A stretch of DNA of 53,650 nucleotides. Source: Chthonomonas sp. (GTDB lineage: Bacteria; Armatimonadota; Fimbriimonadia; Fimbriimonadales; Fimbriimonadaceae). A model generated the notes under the pieces. The model was not told the origin of the DNA. It searched no databases and worked only from the letters and a program-made list of their open reading frames with translations. Both the position numbers and the translations under genes were made by a program. Location of the stretch: contig JAEURP010000025.1 in NCBI GenBank assembly GCA_016788585.1, forward strand, positions 1 through 53,650. Direction: 5' to 3'. Positions 8,636 through 17,396 of the stretch are shown piece by piece. Positions within the stretch are counted from its first letter, which is position 1, and each line of letters begins with the position of its first letter.

Positions 8636-10358
8636 ATCGGCCCCCGCTTCTTCCGCCGCCTGTGGTGGTTGGTCGCGCGGCACCGCCAGGAGGACGATTG
8701 CCGCCGGTAAGGCCGCCGCCTTGTTGCGCCTCTTGCATGCGCTGCTGGATCTCGCGCATTTCAGCACGGTTGATTTCGGCGACAACTACCTCTTGCCCTT
8801 CTTTTAGACCGCTAAGTACCTCGAAGCCTTCGTTACCCGATTGGCCAAGCTTGACTTCGATCTGTTTTGGCTTGCCGTCCGGCCCCTTGATCTTGACAAA
8901 GGTCTTGTCCCCTTCCCGTGAAACGGCTTGCGCAGGAACGATCAAGACGTTTGGTCGATTCAGAGTCAGAAACTCGCAAGTCGCGTTCATTCCCGGCTTC
9001 GCGGCGACCTTGCTATCTTGTTCGATTTCAACTCGGACCCGAATCGCGGTAATGTTGTTTGTAGTCTCGGCGCTCGGGTTGATGCGCGTTACTTTGCCGT
9101 TGAGTTGAGTCCTCGGAAATGCCTCGACGGTGATCCGAACATCTTGCCCAGTCTTTACGCTGGCAATGTCGGCTTCATCCACAGCGCACTCGACGAACAT
9201 CCGGGTCGTATCGCTAATCTGGAGGATGGCAGTGCCTTCACTAAAGGTACTTGTCCCGGGCGGGATGATTGTTCCGGCTTCGAGGTACTTCTTGGTGACC
9301 ACACCTTCTCTAGGCGAAAGAACCGTTGTGCTCGCCAATTGCACCTGCGCATTCTCCAAGGTAACGCGGCTTCGTACCGTGCTGGCGGCAGCGCTTCGGC
9401 TATCGGCGGCGCGAGCTTGAATGTTCAGTAAGTCGTCTTGGGCTTGTTGTAGATTGAGCTTTGCTTGGGTCAAGTTGGCCCTAGCTTCGGCAAGGTCTCG
9501 CCCGACATTGGTGTCGCGGCTCTGGTTGGCGACGGATGACCTGACCGAAGCTTGGGCTTGTTCTAGACGAGCTTTTTGCTGACGGATTCGGACGTCAATG
9601 TCCTTTTCTACCGTGGCGAGCTTTTGGTTCGCAGAGTCGAAGGCGGATTGAGCGCTGGCGAGGGCGGCTTGGGCGCGGTCAACGGCGGACTTGCTGACAT
9701 AGTCTTGCCGGAAAAGTTCTTGTTGTCGCTCGTATTCGGCTTTCGCGGAGTCGAGGTCGGCTTTGGCGCGGGCGAGGCCGCCTCGGGCATCGGCTCTTAG
9801 TTGGGGAATTTCGACGGTATTGAGCTGAATCTGCGCTTGTTCTTGGGTGGCCAACTCGGCTCTGGCCTGGCGGAGGCTGCTTGATGTCAGTTCCGGTTGG
9901 GTTGCCGCGGTCGTTTCGGCGCGATCGTAGCGAACTTGGGCGATCTTGACGGCATTCTTTGCATCCTCGACGGCGTTGCGCCGATTTTTGATTTCAAGCG
10001 AGTAGTTGATCTTGGCGGCATCTGCACGAGCCTGCGCGCTTTGCACGTCGGCTTGAGCCTGCTCGACCGTGGTGCGAGTATCGGAGGGATCGATTCGCGC
10101 CAGGAGTTGCCCCTTCGTCACGTTGTCGCCCTCTTCGACCAAGATTTGATCGACTCGTCCCCCTGCTTTGCTTCGAATGTCGACGCTGGTGAGGGCAATG
10201 AGCTGCCCGGTTGAAGTAATGCTGCGGACGAGTTCACCGCGGCTCACCGTGCCGTATCTGTATTCGATGTCGCCTTCCGCTCCTGGATTGCAGCCGACCA
10301 ATGATGTAATCAATGCGAGGGTAGCGACTCCATACACCGGGTTTTTGTACTTCAACAT
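8634..10358 (-). CDS. HlyD/MacA-type periplasmic adaptor (membrane fusion) lipoprotein
   Basis: Adaptor subunit of a tripartite efflux or secretion machine, bridging an inner-membrane pump and TolC. The N-terminus ends in a lipobox (SLVGC, lipidated Cys23). The first half of the barrel-sandwich (VDQILVEEGDNVTKGQLLARID) is at about 70-95. A very long alpha-helical hairpin rich in Ala/Gln/Glu spans about 95-330; at 235 residues it is long even for MacA-type adaptors. The second half of the lipoyl-like domain (LSPREGVVTKKYLEAGTI) and beta-barrel (TRMFVECAVDEADI) follow. The C-terminal ~40 residues are Gly/Arg/Pro-rich. It is the last gene of a minus-strand cluster with tolC; the inner-membrane transporter is missing from the window. 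TAGCTT lies 9 nt before the start, so it may also have its own promoter. Confidence 0.9.
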   Translation of the reverse strand: MLKYKNPVYGVATLALITSLVGCNPGAEGDIEYRYGTVSRGELVRSITSTGQLIALTSVDIRSKAGGRVDQILVEEGDNVTKGQLLARIDPSDTRTTVEQAQADVQSAQARADAAKINYSLEIKNRRNAVEDAKNAVKIAQVRYDRAETTAATQPELTSSSLRQARAELATQEQAQIQLNTVEIPQLRADARGGLARAKADLDSAKAEYERQQELFRQDYVSKSAVDRAQAALASAQSAFDSANQKLATVEKDIDVRIRQQKARLEQAQASVRSSVANQSRDTNVGRDLAEARANLTQAKLNLQQAQDDLLNIQARAADSRSAAASTVRSRVTLENAQVQLASTTVLSPREGVVTKKYLEAGTIIPPGTSTFSEGTAILQISDTTRMFVECAVDEADIASVKTGQDVRITVEAFPRTQLNGKVTRINPSAETTNNITAIRVRVEIEQDSKVAAKPGMNATCEFLTLNRPNVLIVPAQAVSREGDKTFVKIKGPDGKPKQIEVKLGQSGNEGFEVLSGLKEGQEVVVAEINRAEMREIQQRMQEAQQGGGLTGGNRPPGGAARPTTTGGGRSGGR

Positions 10359-10382
10359 TCTTTGCCCAAGCTAGAACTACGT

Positions 10383-10500
10383 TAGTTGCGGGCTCAATAG
10401 TTTCGTGGTTGTGAGCTGATGGCTGATGGTCGATGGCTACTGGGCTAATGGCTGAGGGCAGAGGGGCTAGTGGCTGATAGTTGATAACTGAGAGGGCACC
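10383..10500. repeat. Degenerate short-word repeat tract (GGCTGATGGC family)
   Basis: The 146-bp gap before the adaptor gene is filled by imperfect copies of a 7-10-nt word (GCTGATGGCTGATGG, GGCTAATGGCTGAGGG, GTGGCTGATAG). The same family recurs at 46275-46320, including near-identical GATGGCTGATGG strings. It does not encode a protein in any consistent frame. Confidence 0.7.
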
Positions 10501-10504
10501 TTGA

Positions 10505-13114
10505 TTACGGAGCTCCGGATTGCAACCACGCCAGAACGTCATCAATGCTCGATTCGCGGTGGTGTTTCGTTGTTTTTTCAAACTCGGCTTCACCGAGCGC
10601 GGATGTGAGTGTGGCGATATCGGCGTCGCGCTCCCATTGGTCGCTTTCACTTAGCTTGACGCCCGCTTTTGCTCGCATCGACTCTTCGAAACCATAGAGC
10701 GTCGCGGCAATAGGCCAGTGGTTCAAGCCCGTCTCGGCTTGGGCGAGGAAACGGAGGCAGTCCAAGACGACTGCGCGAACGCCCATTGCTTGGGCCAATT
10801 CAAGGACCTGGCGGAGTTCATTGGACGCGCGATCAAATTCGCCTTGCTTGGATAAGTTGAGCCCCAGGTTCACTTGAGCGTAGACCTGCAGGTCGGGAAT
10901 CTTGTTCTCGCGGGCGACGACCATGGCGAGTTCAAATTGCTCGCTGGCTGTTACGTTCTCACCCAATAATGAACGGGCATTACCTAGAATTAGGCGTAGG
11001 GTTGCTATGTTGCGAAAATCGGCAAGAGACTCACACCAAACTAGGGCGCGCTCAGCAATGGTGATCGCTTCAGTTGGATTGCCCAGGAAGAGTTCAATGG
11101 TTGCCAGGCCAATGGAAGGTGAGGCCAGGCTCGTTGGGTCGCCGGAGGCTTCTTGTAATGTGATGGCCTCCGTTAGGTAGGTTTTTGCGGCATGGAAGTC
11201 ACCCTGGCGTCGGCAGAATATGCCGAGAGAATGGAGAGCTGGGCCTCTGACTTCGTCGGAAAGCGGTGATTTGATCAACTCTTCCAGTAATTCGCGCGGC
11301 TCTGAAAAGATGGTTTGAGCATCAAAGTAGCGGTAAAGTCCAACCACGATCCGCGATGCGGTGTTGGGTTCTTTGGTCTTTGAATTGCGAATGGCCTGCC
11401 GAAAGTTGTCGAGATCGGGATCGACCCTGTCCATCCAAACGTTTGGATCACGGCCCGAAAGGCCCTTTGCAATTCGCTCGGCTTCATGCAAAAAGTACTC
11501 GCTATGCTTTGACTGGGCGAGGGCTGTCTCTTCGGCTTCATCGAGCCGCTCGGTTGCATATTGCCTGATCGTTTCTAGGAGGCGATAGCGCTGATGATCG
11601 GTATCGTAAACCACGAGCGACTTATCAACAAGGCTCACTAGTAAATCGAGGACGTCGAACTCATCAAGAGGGTCGAAGCCGACGACTTTCTCGGCTGCTT
11701 CGAGTGTCCAGCCTCCGGAGAAAGCGCTTAAGCGATTTAGCAATGTGCGCTCGTCTTCGGAAAGCGACTCATAACTCCAATCAATGAGCGCGCGCAGGGT
11801 GTGCTGGCGGTTGGGGCGGCTCGTGTCACCTTTACCTAGGATGCGAAAACGGTCGTCAATGCGTTCGGCGATTTGTTCGACCGACATCGCGCGAGCCCGG
11901 GCGGCAGCCAGTTCAAGAGCGAAAGGTATGCCGTCAAGTTGTCTTACAATTCGGCTGACCGCGGCGCAGTTCGCCTCAGTGAGCTGTAGATCGGCGCGTA
12001 CGGACTTACCTCGTTCGATGAAGAGCTGCACCGATTCGTAGCCCATGAGAGAGAGCGGGCTCTCGTTGTCGGCCGATGGGATGCCCAACGATGGCACACG
12101 GTACAGACCCTCGCCTGCGATGGCAAGCGGTTCGCGTGAGGTCGCCATGATTTGGAGATTCTCGGCTGAACGGAGCCACTGGGCGGCGAGCTGTGCGACG
12201 TCGCTACGCACGTGCTCGCAGTTATCGAGAAGCAACAGGACCTTGCGAGTGGACAGGAACTGGGTGATTCTCTCGGCGTCGGAAGCCCCAGGCACATCCG
12301 GCGCGCGCAGGACGTGAGCAACCTCGGTCAGGATTTCATCGGAGGTCGAAAGGCGGTCAAGTTCGATCAGCCAAACGCCATCGGGGAATGACTCGATGGA
12401 GGACTCTGCGATGTGTTGGGCCAAGCGGGTCTTGCCGGTGCCGCCTGGGCCGACCAGAGTCACTAGCCGGTGCGTTGCCATTTGTTCAGCCAGCTCTTTG
12501 CTCTCTTTCTCTCGGCCAATGAAGCTTGAGGCATGCTCGGGCAAGTTGTTTGGCGAGTTTCCAAGCGAAAGGAGCGGTGGGAAATCGGCGAGCAGACCGT
12601 CGGCGAGTACCTGAAAAACATGCTCGGGCGTACTAAGGTCTTTCAGCCTATGCGAACCGAGATCGAGCAAGTTAGTCCCTCGGGCTGTTTGGGAGACGGC
12701 CTCGGACACGATGATTTGCTGTCCGTAGCAGATGCCGCGTAGTCGTGCGCAACGGTTTATTACCGGACCGTAGTAGTCCCCGCCGCGTTCTTCGGCTTCT
12801 CCCACATGGAGGGCCATCCGCACGCGAATCGGTCGTGGCGTGGGCCAATCGGTGCTTGCCAATGCAAGCTGTAGGGCGATGGAGGCCTTTACGGCTTGGG
12901 TGGCGCTTTTGAAAACGCAGAACAGGGCATCGCCTTCGCCGCGCTCTTTGATCACGCGGCCCTCGTGAGCTTCGACGATTTCTTGGCTGAGCGCATCATG
13001 GAGGCGCATGGACTCGCCCATTTCTTTGGCGGCGTCCTCCCACAAGCGGGTGCTCCCCTCCACATCGGTCATGAGGAAGGTCAGCAAACCCGTCGGGTTC
13101 GGCGAGACAGCCAC
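10505..13114 (-). CDS. Class III nucleotide cyclase + NB-ATPase + TPR signalling protein
   Basis: Large cytosolic signalling protein, 869 residues. About 8-180 is a class III adenylate/guanylate cyclase homology domain; the metal-binding Asp is in MTDVEGSTRLWE, a second acidic site is in RGEGDALF, and NRCARLRG is the dimer-interface segment. About 205-470 is an AAA/NB-ARC-like ATPase with Walker A GPGGTGKT and Walker B-like VLLLLDNCEH. The remainder is a helical TPR-like repeat region. The architecture matches cyclase/AfsR-type regulators lacking a DNA-binding domain; whether it makes cAMP is uncertain. The GTG start is 18 nt after tolC stop, with a TACACT box 6 nt upstream. Its position between tolC and the adaptor suggests it controls or senses that export system. 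Confidence 0.88.
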   Translation of the reverse strand: MAVSPNPTGLLTFLMTDVEGSTRLWEDAAKEMGESMRLHDALSQEIVEAHEGRVIKERGEGDALFCVFKSATQAVKASIALQLALASTDWPTPRPIRVRMALHVGEAEERGGDYYGPVINRCARLRGICYGQQIIVSEAVSQTARGTNLLDLGSHRLKDLSTPEHVFQVLADGLLADFPPLLSLGNSPNNLPEHASSFIGREKESKELAEQMATHRLVTLVGPGGTGKTRLAQHIAESSIESFPDGVWLIELDRLSTSDEILTEVAHVLRAPDVPGASDAERITQFLSTRKVLLLLDNCEHVRSDVAQLAAQWLRSAENLQIMATSREPLAIAGEGLYRVPSLGIPSADNESPLSLMGYESVQLFIERGKSVRADLQLTEANCAAVSRIVRQLDGIPFALELAAARARAMSVEQIAERIDDRFRILGKGDTSRPNRQHTLRALIDWSYESLSEDERTLLNRLSAFSGGWTLEAAEKVVGFDPLDEFDVLDLLVSLVDKSLVVYDTDHQRYRLLETIRQYATERLDEAEETALAQSKHSEYFLHEAERIAKGLSGRDPNVWMDRVDPDLDNFRQAIRNSKTKEPNTASRIVVGLYRYFDAQTIFSEPRELLEELIKSPLSDEVRGPALHSLGIFCRRQGDFHAAKTYLTEAITLQEASGDPTSLASPSIGLATIELFLGNPTEAITIAERALVWCESLADFRNIATLRLILGNARSLLGENVTASEQFELAMVVARENKIPDLQVYAQVNLGLNLSKQGEFDRASNELRQVLELAQAMGVRAVVLDCLRFLAQAETGLNHWPIAATLYGFEESMRAKAGVKLSESDQWERDADIATLTSALGEAEFEKTTKHHRESSIDDVLAWLQSGAP

Positions 13115-13120
13115 AAAGTT

Positions 13121-13126
13121 AGTGTA
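13121..13126 (-). promoter_or_regulatory. TANNNT box before the cyclase/ATPase gene
   Basis: On the minus strand TACACT lies exactly 6 nt before the GTG at 13114. This could be a leaderless internal promoter between tolC and the regulator gene. No Shine-Dalgarno is visible. Confidence 0.4.
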
Positions 13127-13132
13127 CTAGCC

Positions 13133-14404
13133 TTATTCGCCCGGTAGTGGGGCGCCGATGGCGAGGCGGAGGCGGACTTCGGAGATGAGGGCGTCGAAGA
13201 CGGCTTGGACTGCGTTGACTTCGGCGGTGACCAGGCTGGTTTGCGCGAGCTGGACTTCGATCAAGCTCGATGCCCCCAGTGCTTGCGAGCGCGAGGCGGC
13301 TTCGAAGTTCTTGCGAGCGGCTTCGAGGGCTTTTTGAGAGGCGGCGAGGCGGGCAACATTGGTGTCGTAGGTGTAATAGGCTTCTTCGACATCGCCTCGG
13401 ACGTTTAGTTCGCTTTGGTTGAGGCGTACCCGCGCGGCTTCATAGGCAAGCTCGCGTTGGCGCACGTTTTCTCGGCTGATTCCTCCATCGAATAGCGGGA
13501 AGCTGACCACGAGGCCGAGTCCGGAGCGGCCCGTGTTGTGACGGTAGAGAGAGTGGTTGTAGCTGGCATCTACGGAGAGGTCGAGGCCAGCGTCGGCTTT
13601 AGCGATTCTCACGGCGTAGCGCTGAGAGTCGAGACCGCGGCGAGCGGCAATGAGGTCGGGGCGATTGGCCAGAGCCTGCGTGATGAGGTCGTCAAGGTTG
13701 CCTTCGAAGGCAGTCATGGCTGGCGTCTCTTCTTCTTTAAGCTCGAGTGTGCCGTCGGCGGAGGTCCAGCCGATATTGGTCTTTAGCGCGGTAAGGGTGG
13801 TCTTAACGTCGTTTTGTGCGCCGAGGAGGCTCACTTGAGCATTGAGTTGATCGGCTTCGGCTTGAAGGATGTCCTTTCGAGCGATGTCGCCAACCTCGGC
13901 CCGGGCCTTGGTTTGGTTGAGGATCAGAGTCGCACGGTCAAACTGCGCTTGCTGAACCTTCAGAAGTTCCTCGGCGCGGAGGCTGTCGTAGAAATTCTGC
14001 GTAACTAGAAACAGCTGGTTGCGAAGGGTAAGCAAGGCGCTGGCTTCTTCACCGAGGGCGCTGGCTTGTGCGCTAGCTAGGCTGAATTGGCGCTGGCCGC
14101 TATCGAGAATGCGCCAGGTCGCGGCGATATCGAGATTGGAGCCGCTGGACCGAGTAGAGACACCGGGGCCGGAGTAGATATCGAGCCGATCATCGCTCCA
14201 CGAGAATCGCGGAGTGGCGCTTGGGAGGAATGCGCCGCGGGCTAGGCGGACCGAACTCTGCGCGCTTAGGACGTCGAGATAAGCCGCGACCACGGTTCCG
14301 TTGCGCTCTTTGGCGAGACGCAAGGCTTCATCAAGGGTTATCTCCGCCGCCATTGCCCCCGAGGCGATACAAAGGAGGGCGAGGCTTTGGAGGTGGCGGA
14401 TCAT
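13133..14404 (-). CDS. TolC-family outer-membrane efflux protein
   Basis: Outer-membrane channel of a tripartite export system. Signal peptide 1-19 (LLCIASGAMA-A), then ITLDEALRLAKERN, the usual start of the first OEP repeat. Two OEP repeats of helix and strand follow, with PDLIAARRGLDSQRYAVRIAKADAGLDLSVDASYNHS-type sequence (cut here) marking the second. Length 423 is typical. It is first of three minus-strand genes (tolC, cyclase/ATPase, adaptor), diverging from dxs. No ABC, RND or MFS pump gene accompanies it, so the partner must be elsewhere or shared. Confidence 0.9.
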   Translation of the reverse strand: MIRHLQSLALLCIASGAMAAEITLDEALRLAKERNGTVVAAYLDVLSAQSSVRLARGAFLPSATPRFSWSDDRLDIYSGPGVSTRSSGSNLDIAATWRILDSGQRQFSLASAQASALGEEASALLTLRNQLFLVTQNFYDSLRAEELLKVQQAQFDRATLILNQTKARAEVGDIARKDILQAEADQLNAQVSLLGAQNDVKTTLTALKTNIGWTSADGTLELKEEETPAMTAFEGNLDDLITQALANRPDLIAARRGLDSQRYAVRIAKADAGLDLSVDASYNHSLYRHNTGRSGLGLVVSFPLFDGGISRENVRQRELAYEAARVRLNQSELNVRGDVEEAYYTYDTNVARLAASQKALEAARKNFEAASRSQALGASSLIEVQLAQTSLVTAEVNAVQAVFDALISEVRLRLAIGAPLPGE

Positions 14405-14525
14405 AGGGTTAGTGGTACCTGGGAATGGTTGGATGGTGCTGGGTGTAGCTGGGAATGGCTTGGTTTTGCTGGGTATTGCTTTCTGAGCTATACCCAGCTA
14501 CTCCAAGCAATACCCCTCTAGTCCC
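14405..14525. repeat. Degenerate repeat tract (CTGGGTATAGCTGGG family)
   Basis: The gap between tolC and dxs is made of imperfect copies of words like GCTGGGTGTAGCTGGGAATGG, followed by the inverted form (ATACCCAGCTACTCCAAGCAA). The same family with the same inverted arrangement fills 42383-42478. It could form imperfect stem-loops in either transcript. Confidence 0.7.
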
Positions 14526-14593
14526 AGCTACTTCCTACGAAAGGCACGTTGCACCGTGTTCCGCCGTTGCAACGTAAGAAGACTAAGGGACCA

Positions 14594-16495
14594 ATGGACG
14601 CCTACCCACACCTCTGCCAAATCGTGGATCCGACCGATCTGCACAAATTCTCGGACAAAGAGCTCCACGAGGTGGCGAAGGAGGTGCGCCAGGCGATTCT
14701 GGACAAGGTCAGCCAGACCGGCGGGCACCTCAGCAGCAATCTCGGAACCGTCGAATTGACGGTTGCGCTTTATGCCGCGTACTCGATTCCGCCGGATAAA
14801 GTTGTTTGGGATACGGGTCACCAAGCCTATGCCCACAAGCTTTTGACCGGGCGTTTGCCGCGAATGGAGACCCTTCGCAAGCACAAGGGACTGAGCGGAT
14901 TCTTGAAGCGCGAGGAGAATGTGCATGACGTTTTTGGTGCGGGCCATGCCGGAACGGCGATTTCTGCAGCGGTTGGATTTGCCGTTGCTCGCGATCAGGC
15001 AGGTACTGGTGAAAAGGTGGTGGCGGTCACCGGCGACGCGGCGATTTGCAGTGGCATGTGCTGGGAAGCGCTGAACCATGGTGGCGAGCTCAAGACCGAC
15101 ATGACGGTCGTTTTGAACGATAATCGCATGAGCATCGCGCCGAATGTGGGCGCGATGACGCAATACTTCACGCGCCTGCGCGCGAGGCCGGATTTGCAGG
15201 ACGCCGCGCAGCGGGCGAAGACCATGATTCAGCGAATCGGCGGTCCGGCCGAGCGCGTGGCGGCGGGCTTGCGCCATGGCCTGACCCACTACTTCGCGCC
15301 CGAGGAGACTGGCACGATTTTCGAGGAAATGGGCTGGGAATACATCGGCCCGGTGGATGGCCACAACCTCGATGTGATGCTCGATATCTTCCGCAATGTT
15401 CGCCAATTGCCCGGCCCGGTTTTCGTTCACGCGATCACGGTGAAGGGAAAGGGCTACGAGGTTGCCGAGGAGGACAGCCGCAAGTGGCACGGTGTCGCGC
15501 CGTTCGATTTGGCGGCGCATGAGCTCGTGAAATCCGCCGGTGCGGTGTCGTACACGCAGGCTTTCGGCGATGTCGCGGTCGAGATCGCGCAGGCCGATCC
15601 GAAGGTTGTGGCGATCACGGCGGCGATGCCGGACGGCACAGGTTTGAACCGATTCGCCAAGGAAATCCCGGCGCGTTACTACGACACGGGCATCGCCGAG
15701 CAGCACGCGGTGACCTTCGCGGCGGGGCTCGCGGCAGGGGGAATGCGCCCTCTTTGCGCGATCTATTCGACGTTCCTCCAGCGCGGCTTCGATCAGGTCT
15801 TGCACGATGTTTGCATCCAGAATCTGCCGGTCCGGTTCTTCATGGACCGCGCGGGCTTGGTCGGCGACGACGGCCCGACGCACCACGGCGCGTTCGACAC
15901 TTCGTACCTGGCGTGCATCCCGAACATGGTCCTCCTCGCCCCGCGCGATACGACCGAGCTCGCCGAGATGTCGCGCTGGATGGCGGGCCACGACACGGGC
16001 CCGACCGCGATCCGCTATCCCCGAGGCACGAGCGACGACCGCCTGCCCGAGTCTCGCACGCCGATCAGCTTTGGCAAGGCCGAGACCCTGCGAACAGGGA
16101 AGGACCTCACCATCGTCGCCGTGGGCTCGATGGTCTCGCCAGCCTGGCAAGCCGCGCTGGCTTTGGAGGCGGAAGGAATCGATTGCACGGTCATCAACGC
16201 GCGGTGGATCAAGCCGATCGACTTCGACACCATCTTCGCCGACGCCTTGCGTACCGGACGGCTGCTGTTGGTCGAGGAAAACGCGCGCGTGGGCGGTTTT
16301 GGCCAAATGGTGAGGGATGAGATGCTCAGTAACCCCGCCGTCTCGGCGGTGAAATCAGACGTCATGGCCCTACCCGACAAGTTCATCGAGCACGGGGCGC
16401 AGCCGTTGATTCGCGGCGATTTGGGACTGGATGAGGTTGGGATTGCCGCCAAAGCGCGGGCGCTGATGAAAGGGACGAAAGCGACGCGCCGTTGA
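14594..16495 (+). CDS. dxs: 1-deoxy-D-xylulose-5-phosphate synthase
   Basis: Thiamine-diphosphate enzyme condensing pyruvate and glyceraldehyde 3-phosphate, the first step of the MEP isoprenoid pathway. Seen: WDTGHQAYAHKLLTGR near the N-terminus, the ThDP motif GDAAICSGMCWEALNHGG, KGKGYEVAEEDSRKWHG, and the transketolase-type TGIAEQHAVTFAAGLA with its catalytic Glu. The protein is 633 residues, as usual. The ATG at 14594 is preferred because AAGGGA sits 5 nt upstream; an in-frame upstream start would add 15 residues of repeat-like sequence. The gene is richer in G/C at third codon positions than its neighbours. ispE of the same pathway lies at 47867-48694. Confidence 0.95.
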   Translation: MDAYPHLCQIVDPTDLHKFSDKELHEVAKEVRQAILDKVSQTGGHLSSNLGTVELTVALYAAYSIPPDKVVWDTGHQAYAHKLLTGRLPRMETLRKHKGLSGFLKREENVHDVFGAGHAGTAISAAVGFAVARDQAGTGEKVVAVTGDAAICSGMCWEALNHGGELKTDMTVVLNDNRMSIAPNVGAMTQYFTRLRARPDLQDAAQRAKTMIQRIGGPAERVAAGLRHGLTHYFAPEETGTIFEEMGWEYIGPVDGHNLDVMLDIFRNVRQLPGPVFVHAITVKGKGYEVAEEDSRKWHGVAPFDLAAHELVKSAGAVSYTQAFGDVAVEIAQADPKVVAITAAMPDGTGLNRFAKEIPARYYDTGIAEQHAVTFAAGLAAGGMRPLCAIYSTFLQRGFDQVLHDVCIQNLPVRFFMDRAGLVGDDGPTHHGAFDTSYLACIPNMVLLAPRDTTELAEMSRWMAGHDTGPTAIRYPRGTSDDRLPESRTPISFGKAETLRTGKDLTIVAVGSMVSPAWQAALALEAEGIDCTVINARWIKPIDFDTIFADALRTGRLLLVEENARVGGFGQMVRDEMLSNPAVSAVKSDVMALPDKFIEHGAQPLIRGDLGLDEVGIAAKARALMKGTKATRR

Positions 16496-16504
16496 TCTTA
16501 GACC

Positions 16505-16951
16505 CTACTTGGAAAAGTGTTCAACGGTCGACTTGTGGCGCTTGCGGAACATCGACTTAATGGCTCCCCGAATAAGGAGTCGATCTAGCAGTTTTCCAAT
16601 AAGCCCAAACGGTACAGCATAATTTACTCTGTCGCGCAACTGCGTCCCAGTTCCTAGAGCCTTGAATTCATGGCGGTGTCTCCAGTATGTGAACGGTGAG
16701 CGTTCTGCGATGTCGGTAAACCCATGGGGAGGCTCCACCTCAGTAATTCGAGCATCCCACCTCATAGAGATACCAAATCGAGATATCTTGATCTTGTGGA
16801 GTGCTCCCTCTTCAACTTTGGTGATCTGGCCCAAGATCGCGATCTTAGTACCCTTCGGGGCCAGCTGTTTGAGAGCTCTGACGTCCGAATGAAACTCCCA
16901 TAATTCCTCAGGATTACAGTCCACTATGGACTCGAAAGCAAGTTCTGTCAC
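16505..16951 (-). CDS. SRPBCC-family (START/polyketide-cyclase-like) protein
   Basis: A 148-residue protein with the SRPBCC helix-grip pattern: ESIVDCNPEELWEFHSD at the start, W(D)ARITEVEPPHGF and a long C-terminal helix. The family binds hydrophobic ligands; close relatives are annotated as cyclase/dehydrase or cell-division-inhibitor-like proteins. No catalytic residue can be assigned. Starts at GTG 16951. It ends 10 nt from the convergent dxs stop. Role unknown. Confidence 0.75.
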   Translation of the reverse strand: MTELAFESIVDCNPEELWEFHSDVRALKQLAPKGTKIAILGQITKVEEGALHKIKISRFGISMRWDARITEVEPPHGFTDIAERSPFTYWRHRHEFKALGTGTQLRDRVNYAVPFGLIGKLLDRLLIRGAIKSMFRKRHKSTVEHFSK

Positions 16952-17019
16952 GATGAGGATTACGGCATTGGTCCTGCAATAGTCCCAATTTCAACTTACT
17001 CAGGGCTCGCCTGTCGTTA

Positions 17020-17025
17020 TATACT
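17020..17025 (+). promoter_or_regulatory. Candidate -10 box of ssrA
   Basis: TATACT ends 11 nt before the mature tmRNA 5' end (17037). The -35 match (around TTACTC at 16996) is poor. Confidence 0.4.
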
Positions 17026-17036
17026 TATGTACAACT

Positions 17037-17389
17037 GGGGGCGAACGGGTTCGACAGGATCGGTTCGATTCAGAGTTGCGAGCCGAGGTGCCGTTGGCCT
17101 CGTAAAAAGCGGCAAAAAAAGTAAAAGCGAATAACAACTTCGCCTACGCTGCTTAATTAAGCGCGTCGTCGGACTGACTTGAGCCGATAAGGTCAGTATC
17201 CGGTGTAATCAAATTCGGATCGGCGGTTTGGGCTTCTGTTCGTAGCCTGACCGTCTAAACCAATCGAACTGGGCGGGAAGCCAGCCGACCTCGGGAGAGG
17301 CCCTCGCCAAGAAAAGTACAGAGGAGACGCTCGTGGTGACTGTGGGTCTGCGGTTTTGGAAGAGAGTTCAATTCTCTCCGCCTCCACCA
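17037..17389 (+). ncRNA. ssrA: Transfer-messenger RNA (tmRNA)
   Basis: Rescues stalled ribosomes and tags the nascent chain for proteolysis. The 5' end GGGGGCGAACGGGTTCGACAG and the 3' end with a T-arm (GAGAGTTCAATTCTCTC) and encoded CCA pair into the tRNA-like domain; the 7-bp acceptor stem is GGGGGCG with CGCCTCC. The tag reading frame is at 17127-17156: GCG AAT AAC AAC TTC GCC TAC GCT GCT TAA, giving ANNNFAYAA. GTAAAA stands before the resume codon. Length is 353 nt, a one-piece tmRNA. Convergent with purF, 7 nt away. The ClpS-like adaptors nearby belong to the same broad protein-quality-control theme. Confidence 0.96.
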
Positions 17390-17396
17390 AGTTCTT

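Noticed and set aside
14528-16306. Long open frame on the strand opposite dxs
   Set aside because: Shadow of a high-GC gene: Arg/His-rich, no recognisable motif, and dxs itself is unmistakable.
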